Shown: piece by piece, positions 1-5,161 of the stretch | How the letters are laid out: every line of letters begins with the position of its first letter | How positions within the stretch are numbered: the first letter of the stretch is position 1 | Assembly: GCA_030632765.1 (NCBI GenBank) | Contig: DAOVUC010000152.1 | Coordinates: 1 to 5,161 of the forward strand | Reading direction: 5' to 3' | Length of the DNA: 5,161 nucleotides | Source: Candidatus Dadabacteria bacterium | Lineage (GTDB): Bacteria; Desulfobacterota_D; UBA1144; Nemesobacterales; UBA2774 | The notes under the pieces: generated by a model | The model's input: only the letters and a program-made list of their open reading frames with translations | Told to the model about the DNA's origin: nothing | Databases searched by the model: none | Translations under genes and position numbers: made by a program

Positions 1-1
1 A

Positions 2-304
2 CCTCAATGTGATCCAGACGGCCCGGACTCAGACGGAGACGGAACAGCTGACTGTAATGACAATTGCCCCAATGATCCGGGTAAGGTAGAAGCGGGTATA
101 TGCGGCTGTGGTGTTGCGGATACAGACTCGGATGGAAATGGAATTCCGGATTGCAATGACCCGCCACCTGTGGGGGGCTTTTGTTCAGGTCAATGTGGCA
201 CACGGGCTCCAGAGGGATGCTGGTGTGATAATCTGTGTAATGGATTAGGTGATTGCTGTCCAGATGTTTGTACTGACTGTTCCTCGCTAAATTTCTGCAA
301 TTAA
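2..304 (+). CDS. 3' end of a secreted protein with thrombospondin type 3 repeats and a somatomedin-B-like domain (5' partial)
   Basis: Reading from base 2 gives 100 residues and a TAA stop; the start lies outside the window. Residues 9-53 carry two Asp/Gly-rich calcium-binding thrombospondin type 3 motifs (DSDGDGTADC at 9-18 and DTDSDGNGIPDC at 40-51), separated by the CGCG-containing linker often seen in bacterial TSP3 arrays. After a short Pro/Gly hinge, residues 61-93 match the somatomedin-B cysteine pattern: C61-x3-C65-x7-C73-x-C75-x3-C79-x5-C85-C86-x6-C93, with extra cysteines at 90 and 99. That domain is best known from vitronectin and is also found in secreted bacterial proteins. So many paired cysteines and Ca-binding repeats imply an extracellular, disulfide-stabilised protein. 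Its ligand or activity cannot be told, because any catalytic or binding domain would lie upstream. No terminator hairpin is evident after the stop. Confidence 0.88.
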   Translation, partial: PQCDPDGPDSDGDGTADCNDNCPNDPGKVEAGICGCGVADTDSDGNGIPDCNDPPPVGGFCSGQCGTRAPEGCWCDNLCNGLGDCCPDVCTDCSSLNFCN

Positions 305-707
305 GTAACAAAGGAAGATGTGGCTTGTAACTTTTTGACTTGCCCGTCACGCTGGGAGAACACAAGCAGTAGGAGTTCTGAGCCCTCAAGTCTTAAGTAT
401 GGCATATCTTTCAGTTGGAGAGAAATTCCAAACCATCCCCCTCCAAAATCTCCTGATCACAGTAAATAATTCATAAACAAACGTAGAAGAATTTGCGGTG
501 AAGCGCCAACCGGGGTGAATAACCATAACCATCACTTTCAACTCTTACACGCACTCCTCCATTTTATCAGGCTCTATTTAAGTTAGAATTGTTATATTAA
601 TAGTATAAGTACCTTGCTCCGCTTAGTGACCAAATTAAAAAGAGAGTCGAAGCTCACTTTGAAGTATTTAAATTGTAGTGTTGTTAGTCATTTTATCAGT
701 TATTTTT
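305..707. other. Gene-free stretch with possible decayed minus-strand coding fragments
   Basis: No intact gene, tRNA or convincing terminator is visible here. On the minus strand two stop-bounded stretches look somewhat protein-like. One is 474-563, about 30 residues including VRVRVESDGYGYSPRLAL, which vaguely recalls the SDG-x-SLAL pattern of repeat domains in secreted bacterial proteins. The other runs from about 460 down to 305 and includes MPYLRLEGSELLLLVFSQ. Neither has a start codon with a ribosome binding site, and they are in different frames. They may be remnants of another surface-protein gene, or chance. The plus strand is also open from 305 to 469 in frame with the upstream gene but lies after its stop and resembles nothing. 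An 11-bp sequence, CATTTTATCAG, occurs at 560-570 and 689-699. Confidence 0.4.
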
Positions 708-718
708 TCACCTGATAA
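693..718. repeat. Short inverted repeat at the 3' end of the IPTL-CTERM remnant
   Basis: TTATCAG (693-699) and CTGATAA (712-718) form a perfect 7-bp inverted repeat around a 12-base AT-rich loop. It overlaps the last codons and stop of the minus-strand remnant. The stem is AT-rich and lacks a clean U-tract on the right side, so it would make at best a weak terminator. Confidence 0.3.
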
Positions 719-1021
719 CAATAAATCCAACTATGCCTAAAACCCTAGCCATAGCTAAAGGACCCATTCTGAAAAGGTTGGGACATCGACTACATTCAGG
801 CTGTTTGTATATGTGCATGTAGCAGCACCACCAAGACTGCAGAATGCTATTACAATTTCAGAATCAATTTCTTTAAATTATTTTGAGCATCAAACGCAAC
901 TTGAAATCCATCATTCCTCTGAATAAACAGCAGGCCGCACTTCAGATGCAGACTCTCTTGACGCTCTTTGCGAAACTACAGTAACTCTTACCCCAAAAGC
1001 ACCGTCTAGCAATGCTCCCCA
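708..1021 (-). pseudogene. Frameshifted 3' remnant of an IPTL-CTERM (exosortase-sorted) surface protein gene
   Basis: Read on the minus strand, 877 down to 764 gives an open stretch ending in VDVPTFSEW (790-764), the conserved start of the IPTL-CTERM sorting signal (IPTLSEWG in the family). Continuing in the frame shifted by one base, 764 down to 708 gives GPLAMARVLGIVGFIVIR and a TGA stop: the hydrophobic helix and terminal Arg expected next. Restoring one G in the run at 763-765 joins both halves, so the signal is intact but for one deletion. Upstream, 915-859 (NDGFQVAFDAQNN) and 1021-911 (including GVRVTVVSQRASRES) look like the same protein in shifted frames, with stops at 878, 890 and 911 in the motif's frame. 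No start codon or ribosome binding site is seen. In the known family this signal directs exported proteins to an exosortase (XrtH type). The neighbouring 978-codon gene is unbroken, which argues against widespread sequencing error. The sorting signal is well supported; the upstream fragments are inference. Confidence 0.72.
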
Positions 1022-1043
1022 CTACCACTTATCGATGCATATT

Positions 1044-1072
1044 TTGAACACTTATATGATAGACTATATATA
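1044..1072 (+). promoter_or_regulatory. Candidate sigma-70-type promoter, distal, for the protease operon
   Basis: TTGAAC (1044-1049) resembles a -35 box. It lies 17 bases before TATATA (1067-1072), a plausible -10 box, so spacing is ideal. A second -10-like hexamer, TATGAT (1055-1060), has no matching -35. The region is AT-rich, so chance matches are likely. Transcription from here would give a leader of about 200 bases before the protease start. Confidence 0.35.
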
Positions 1073-1099
1073 CGGATATAAGCAAAGTATTTTAATACA

Positions 1100-1130
1100 T
1101 TGAACACTTCTCTTGAAAATCTGTTACAAT
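1100..1130 (+). promoter_or_regulatory. Candidate extended -10 promoter, proximal, for the protease operon
   Basis: TACAAT (1125-1130) preceded by TG at 1122-1123 forms an extended -10 element (TGTTACAAT). A -35-like TTGAAC is at 1100-1105 with a long 19-base spacer, which an extended -10 can tolerate. It shares the 10-bp sequence TTGAACACTT with the distal candidate. A transcript from about 1137 would carry a leader of roughly 140 bases containing the inverted repeat at 1189-1244. Confidence 0.42.
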
Positions 1131-1188
1131 TATTAAGGGTTCGGGGAGTTAAACAAATACCTCAATATAAGAACCATAAATAGAATCT

Positions 1189-1244
1189 CTATATAAAGGG
1201 TTGAATCGGATTACTAACTTTTATTTGATTGCTCCCTTATATAG
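1189..1244 (+). promoter_or_regulatory. Imperfect 11-bp inverted repeat in the leader of the protease gene
   Basis: CTATATAAAGGG (1189-1200) pairs with CCCTTATATAG (1234-1244) over 11 base pairs with one bulged A (1195), around a 33-base loop. It ends 22 bases before the Shine-Dalgarno sequence. It could be an RNA hairpin in the 5' leader or a DNA operator. No U-tract follows the right arm, so it is not a classic intrinsic terminator. A known riboswitch class is not recognisable. Confidence 0.4.
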
Positions 1245-1266
1245 TGGAATAATTATAACAAATTAT

Positions 1267-1272
1267 AAGGAG
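1267..1272 (+). promoter_or_regulatory. Ribosome binding site fixing the TTG start of the protease gene
   Basis: AAGGAG, 8 bases before the TTG at 1281. An in-frame TAA at 1266-1268 rules out any start further upstream, and the next in-frame ATG (residue 50) would remove the membrane signal. The TTG is therefore well supported. Confidence 0.85.
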
Positions 1273-1280
1273 AAAAGATT

Positions 1281-4217
1281 TTGATAAGATCCTCAACCAT
1301 AGCAAAAAGAATCTTCGTAGCGGGGGCCGTACTTTTAACTCTTGCTTATATTATATTCCTATTGCCAACTCTAGGTAATTTCGAACGAACGGCACAAGCT
1401 CAAAATTTAAACATAACAAATATTGTTATGCAGTATGTTAATCGATATTATGTCGACAAGCCCTCTATTGAACCCAAAAAAATGTTGACCAAGGCATTAG
1501 GAAGACTCGAGAGGATTGTGGATGAAGTGCTTGTAGATTTCCCTGATGGAGAGGATGGCCAGATAATTGAGGTTCGGGTAGTGAACGAAAAGCAAACCTT
1601 TGATATGGGAGAAATACAGAATCTGGACGACGTAACGAGGCAACTTGACCAAATCTTCGAGTTTATTACCCCTAACCTGACTTCTAAAGATCTCGAGATA
1701 AATGAATTAGAGTATGCCGTGTTGGACGAGATGCTAAAAAATCTCGATGCACATTCGGGGATCATCACACCTCAGGTTTATAAGGAATTTATGATTGAGA
1801 CTGAAGGCAGTTTTGGGGGGCTTGGAATTGTTATAGGAATCAGGGATGGAGAACTTACAGTTATTTCTCCAATTGAAGGTACACCCGCATATAAAGTTGG
1901 AATCAAACCTAATGATAAAATTGTCCAGATTGAAGATGAATCAACTATCAATATGTCTCTTATCGAAGCCGTAAGCAAATTAAGGGGACCTAAAGGAACT
2001 CGAGTCGCCATTCATATAAATAGAAAAAGCTTCGCTCAACCTAAAGAATATGAGATAATGCGCGATACGATCAAGATTGAAAGCGTTGAGACATTTGATC
2101 TGGACGATGGGATACGTTATGTGAGAATTCGGGATTTCCAAAAAAACACTCTAGACAGCATTGTTGAAAATCTTAAAAACGGCGGGGACACCCCCAAAGG
2201 AATTATATTGGACCTTAGGGGAAACCCGGGCGGTCTGTTAGATCAGGCAGAGAGGATATCAGACCTCTTCTTGACTGATGGAGTAATTGTAACTACTAAG
2301 GTAGGCAACTCCTCGAAGCGTTACCATGCAAACGACAAGGATCATCAATATGACGGCAATGTAGTTGTACTAGTAGACGCCGGTAGTGCAAGCGCCTCAG
2401 AAATTGTTGCAGGCGCGCTAAAGAATAATGAGCGTGCAGTCATAATAGGAGAAAGAACCTTCGGGAAAGGATCGGTACAACAGATATTTGATTTACACGA
2501 CGGGTCAGCATTAAAGCTTACAATAGCTCAATATTTGACTCCAGGTGACATCTCTATCCAGGATGTTGGTGTTACCCCGGACATTATTTTACATCCGACG
2601 ACAATCACAAAAGATTCCATAGTATTTAACTCTAATTTAGAGCCGCGATTAAATAAACTAAACGGAAAATCCAATAAGCCAATCCAAGAGAATCGTGAGA
2701 ATCCGATATATTCTATAACTTACCTTGAAGATATAGAGATTAATGACAACGAAGAAGAGCCAACACCTGAAGAGGCGTTAACCAAAGAAGAAAAAAGAGA
2801 AAAGATCGAGAAAGACTTTTACGTATCATTAGCCAGAGATATTATCCTTTCATCAAATACTCCTTCCAGACAAGAGGCTCTAGATCAAATCCAAAGAGAT
2901 ATAAGCAAAATTACTAAGGAACAAGACAATAAGATCGTGAATCAGTGGGAGACATTAGGGGTGGACTGGTCTTACGGGAAAAAAGCATCTTCTGCCCCAT
3001 CAATGAGAGTGAAGATAATTCCTCAAATTCCAGAAGGTAGAGCAGGGGACGAAGTTGAAATTACCGTCGAAGTAGAAAACACCGGCCTTGAACCTCTCTA
3101 TAGATTAAGCGCGACTACTGAATCTAAAAACTTAATTGAGAACGGAAAAGAACTTATATTCGGGAAACTAAATCCAGGTGAGAAAAAAGTCTGGAGCACA
3201 AAGGTTGAAATACCCAAATGGGCATTAACAAGGGAAGATAAAGTGTCGCTCAAATTCCAGGATGCGCATAAATCCACAATTCCCAATTACGACTTTAATG
3301 TTAAGATCAACGCGCTTCCTAGACCGCTTTATGCATATAATTATGAAATAGTTGATGATGGAAGATATGGCTCAGCTGGAAACGGAAATGGGATCCCTGA
3401 GACAGGGGAAAAGATAGCACTTGTAATTAGGGTAAAGAATATTGGCAATGGCTCATCTGAGAAAACTGTCGTAAGCTTAAAAAACCTCTCCGGTGAAAAA
3501 ATATTTTTAGAAAAAGGAAGAACCGAGCTTGAGACCCTTGCTCCAGGAGAAATAAGAGAAACAAACTTCACTTTTAATGTAAAGAATTTCGAGTCTCCAA
3601 TCGACCTCGAGATTCAAATTATAGATGAGATATTTAGAGACGGAATTACAAGTAAGGTATCGATACCTAATAATATAAAGGTATCAAACTATAAAGAGAA
3701 CAACCAATATGTTTTATTGAAGAATGATAATACTCCAATTAGAGGAGGTGGATTTACAGAAGCTCCCATAACAGCACTCTCTCAAAAAGGAACTGAACTC
3801 AGAGCGGTGGGACAAAATGAGGATTGGATTAAAGTAAACTTAAATGAAAACTTGATGGGCTGGATCAATAAAGACAAGGTTCGAACATCAGAAAACGCGG
3901 GCTCTACTTTTTCGGACCATCCTCATTTTCAAGAAACTTTTGAAGCTCCGCCCATTATTAATATTAAAAATCCTCCGGTATTAACAAACTCTAATGTTAT
4001 AAATATTTATGGAGAGATAAATGACCAGGATGGAATAGAGCTTGTTTCAGTCTTCTTAGGTGATGATAAAGTTGCTTTAGTGCCTTCGACAAAAACTAAT
4101 GTCCCGGTTTCTCTAGAACTAACGCTTGATGAAGAAATTAATCTCATAACTATTATAGCTAAGGACTCTAAGGGTCTTCTATCTAAACAAAGCTTTGTCG
4201 TGAGAAAAGAGGGTTGA
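1281..4217 (+). CDS. Envelope-exported S41 family (C-terminal processing) serine protease with PDZ, Ig-like and SH3-like domains
   Basis: This 978-residue tail-specific protease should act in the periplasm or at the membrane, cutting proteins near their C-termini. Residues 11-30 form a hydrophobic signal or anchor, with a possible AQA cleavage site at 38-40. Residues 43-160 are helical and end in the family motif LDAHSG, but carry an insert (about 72-141) absent from short CtpA proteins. The PDZ domain spans about 175-250. In the S41 core, LDLRGNPGG (310-318) is conserved; SASASE (369-374) supplies nucleophile Ser371 and TFGKGSVQ (393-400) supplies Lys396, 25 residues apart as in E. coli Prc. 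The core ends near 437. Then come a charged helical linker (483-560), Ig/CARDB-like domains (about 573-677 and 684-800), an SH3-like domain (about 808-868, with DWIKVNL and GWI) and a final Ig-like domain (about 889-976). Standard CtpA is about 400-500 residues, so half is accessory. The layout recalls the long myxobacterial proteases (MXAN_5808-like), from memory. The catalytic dyad appears intact. It precedes a peptide-transport permease by 13 bases. Confidence 0.93.
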   Translation: MIRSSTIAKRIFVAGAVLLTLAYIIFLLPTLGNFERTAQAQNLNITNIVMQYVNRYYVDKPSIEPKKMLTKALGRLERIVDEVLVDFPDGEDGQIIEVRVVNEKQTFDMGEIQNLDDVTRQLDQIFEFITPNLTSKDLEINELEYAVLDEMLKNLDAHSGIITPQVYKEFMIETEGSFGGLGIVIGIRDGELTVISPIEGTPAYKVGIKPNDKIVQIEDESTINMSLIEAVSKLRGPKGTRVAIHINRKSFAQPKEYEIMRDTIKIESVETFDLDDGIRYVRIRDFQKNTLDSIVENLKNGGDTPKGIILDLRGNPGGLLDQAERISDLFLTDGVIVTTKVGNSSKRYHANDKDHQYDGNVVVLVDAGSASASEIVAGALKNNERAVIIGERTFGKGSVQQIFDLHDGSALKLTIAQYLTPGDISIQDVGVTPDIILHPTTITKDSIVFNSNLEPRLNKLNGKSNKPIQENRENPIYSITYLEDIEINDNEEEPTPEEALTKEEKREKIEKDFYVSLARDIILSSNTPSRQEALDQIQRDISKITKEQDNKIVNQWETLGVDWSYGKKASSAPSMRVKIIPQIPEGRAGDEVEITVEVENTGLEPLYRLSATTESKNLIENGKELIFGKLNPGEKKVWSTKVEIPKWALTREDKVSLKFQDAHKSTIPNYDFNVKINALPRPLYAYNYEIVDDGRYGSAGNGNGIPETGEKIALVIRVKNIGNGSSEKTVVSLKNLSGEKIFLEKGRTELETLAPGEIRETNFTFNVKNFESPIDLEIQIIDEIFRDGITSKVSIPNNIKVSNYKENNQYVLLKNDNTPIRGGGFTEAPITALSQKGTELRAVGQNEDWIKVNLNENLMGWINKDKVRTSENAGSTFSDHPHFQETFEAPPIINIKNPPVLTNSNVINIYGEINDQDGIELVSVFLGDDKVALVPSTKTNVPVSLELTLDEEINLITIIAKDSKGLLSKQSFVVRKEG

Positions 4218-4218
4218 A

Positions 4219-4223
4219 AAGGA
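4219..4223 (+). promoter_or_regulatory. Ribosome binding site for the TTG start of the permease gene
   Basis: AAGGA just after the protease stop, 7 bases before TTG at 4231. The resulting N-terminus MIVKFILSR lines up with OppB proteins (E. coli starts MLKFILRR), which supports this start. Confidence 0.75.
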
Positions 4224-4230
4224 AGCAGGC

Positions 4231-5161
4231 TTGATTGTTAAATTCATCCTCAGCCGCGTACTAACAGGGATATTTGTCGTATTCGTAGTCGTAACAATAA
4301 CTTTTTTCCTGTTAAGAATGCTTCCCGGCGGTCCATTTGATGAAGAAAAAGAACTCCCGGATCAAATCCGTAAAAACATAGAAGCAAAATATAACTTAAA
4401 CGAACCTGCTTGGAAACAGTACTCAATCTATTTAAAAGGCCTCTCTAAAGGAGATTTCGGGCCTTCATACAAATACGTAGATAGATCGGTCAACAACATA
4501 ATAAAAGAGACTCTCCCTGTATCCGTTGAGCTTGGGATTGTAGGACTCTTTGTTTCTATAGCTTTGGGCAGTCTTGTGGGAATAGTATCAGCAATAAAAC
4601 CTCGGGGACTTTTTGATTTTGTTGCGGTATCGACCGCTACGGCCCTTGTATCAGTCCCAAGTTTTGTAATAGGGGCTGTGCTTATCTATTTTTTTTCCGT
4701 TAAATTAAGATGGCTCCCTGCCGCTCTGTGGGGAAGTCCAAGCCATATAGTGCTGCCTGCGTTAACACTTGCCGCCGGCCCCGCGGCCTATCTTGCGCGT
4801 CTGATACGTGCAAGCATGTTGGAGACTTCAGAGGCGCTATTTGTTAGAACAGCTCGCGCAAAGGGGCTTAGCAACTTTGTGGTAGTTACAAAACACATTC
4901 TGAGAAATGCCTTGATTCCGGTTGTTACTGTAATCGGGCCCATAACAGCTTTTCTAATTACGGGCTCATTTGTTGTAGAACACATTTTTGCTATCCCCGG
5001 TATAGGAAGATTTTTTGTGCTGGCGGTTTCAAACAGGGACTACCCCTTAGTAATGGGAATTACTATCGTATATACGATCATACTTGTACTAGCCAACCTG
5101 ACTGTAGATATATTGTATGTATATCTGGATCCCAGAATCAAATTTGTTAAAGGCGGCATTA
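4231..5161 (+). CDS. oppB: Oligopeptide ABC transporter inner-membrane permease, OppB/DppB type (3' end just outside the window)
   Basis: One of two membrane subunits of a peptide importer, working with a second permease (OppC), ATPases (OppD/F) and a binding protein (OppA). The 310 codons present nearly fill the usual length of about 306-330, and the sequence has passed the family's end motif (LDPRIKF at 299-305), so only a few codons are missing. The TM1 region is residues 5-30. The periplasmic stretch NIEAKYNLNEPAWKQY (49-64) and GDFGPSYKY (74-82) closely match E. coli OppB as I remember it. The EAA loop that contacts the ATPase is SEALFVRTARAKGL (200-213). The segment GSFVVEHIFAIPGIGRFF (245-262) and NRDYPLV (268-274) are further family hallmarks. 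It starts with TTG 13 bases after the protease stop and is probably in the same operon; oppC would be expected next. Peptide rather than nickel or sugar specificity is likely but not proven by a permease alone. Confidence 0.92.
   Translation, partial: MIVKFILSRVLTGIFVVFVVVTITFFLLRMLPGGPFDEEKELPDQIRKNIEAKYNLNEPAWKQYSIYLKGLSKGDFGPSYKYVDRSVNNIIKETLPVSVELGIVGLFVSIALGSLVGIVSAIKPRGLFDFVAVSTATALVSVPSFVIGAVLIYFFSVKLRWLPAALWGSPSHIVLPALTLAAGPAAYLARLIRASMLETSEALFVRTARAKGLSNFVVVTKHILRNALIPVVTVIGPITAFLITGSFVVEHIFAIPGIGRFFVLAVSNRDYPLVMGITIVYTIILVLANLTVDILYVYLDPRIKFVKGGI

Noticed and set aside
305..469. Plus-strand open continuation after the TSP3/somatomedin-B stop, suggesting readthrough
   Set aside because: Follows a plain TAA, has no homology or cysteine pattern like the preceding domain, and its length is within chance.
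1137..1212. GGGTTCGG (1138-1145) and GGGTTGAATCGG (1198-1209) resembling tRNA T-arm sequence
   Set aside because: No acceptor stem, anticodon arm or CCA end can be built around either.
1251..1268. AATTATAA repeated at 1251-1258 and 1261-1268
   Set aside because: Short AT-rich repeat just before the ribosome binding site; expected by chance in this composition.
1448..1768. Minus-strand open frame of 106 codons inside the protease gene
   Set aside because: Antisense to a well-supported coding region; low-complexity Ser-rich translation with no recognisable motif.
1778..2011. Minus-strand open frame of 77 codons opposite the PDZ region
   Set aside because: Mirror of the coding sequence; Pro/Ser/Ile-rich, with no domain signature.
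3098..3571. Two minus-strand open frames (3098-3286 and 3341-3571) opposite the Ig-like domains
   Set aside because: Both lie wholly antisense to the protease gene and resemble no protein.
4788..4985. Minus-strand open frame opposite the permease
   Set aside because: Antisense to the conserved EAA-loop region of the permease, whose reading is certain.

Overview
The window looks like a chromosomal piece of an AT-leaning, Gram-negative-type bacterium. The evidence is a Sec-exported S41 protease with periplasmic-style accessory domains, an Opp-type peptide importer gene, and two traces of cell-surface proteins: thrombospondin type 3 repeats with a somatomedin-B-like domain, and an IPTL-CTERM exosortase sorting signal. 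The large S41 protease resembles the long proteases of Myxococcota and other former Deltaproteobacteria. I cannot name the organism more closely; a deltaproteobacterial or related uncultured lineage is an inference.

Layout. Bases 2-304 (+) are the 3' end of a gene for a secreted, cysteine-rich protein with Ca-binding TSP3 repeats and a C-terminal somatomedin-B-like knot. Bases 305-1280 contain no intact gene. On the minus strand, 708-1021 holds the broken 3' end of a gene for an IPTL-CTERM surface protein: the VPTFSEW motif, a one-base frameshift, then the hydrophobic helix and terminal Arg. Weaker minus-strand coding-like fragments lie in 305-563. Bases 1022-1280 hold two promoter-like elements sharing a 10-bp repeat, and an 11-bp inverted repeat ahead of the protease gene.

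Bases 1281-4217 (+) encode a 978-residue membrane-targeted S41 (C-terminal processing) protease: N-terminal anchor or signal, helical region, PDZ, Ser371/Lys396 catalytic core, charged helical linker, two Ig-like domains, SH3-like domain, and a last Ig-like domain. Thirteen bases later, 4231 to the window end encodes an OppB/DppB-type ABC permease, complete except perhaps for its last few codons. Both genes start with TTG behind clear Shine-Dalgarno sequences and are probably co-transcribed, which would link envelope proteolysis with peptide uptake, though nothing here proves a functional link.

I do not see a clearly new biological system. The best finds are the decayed IPTL-CTERM gene in the apparent intergenic space, the TSP3 plus somatomedin-B tail, and the many-domain C-terminal half of the protease.
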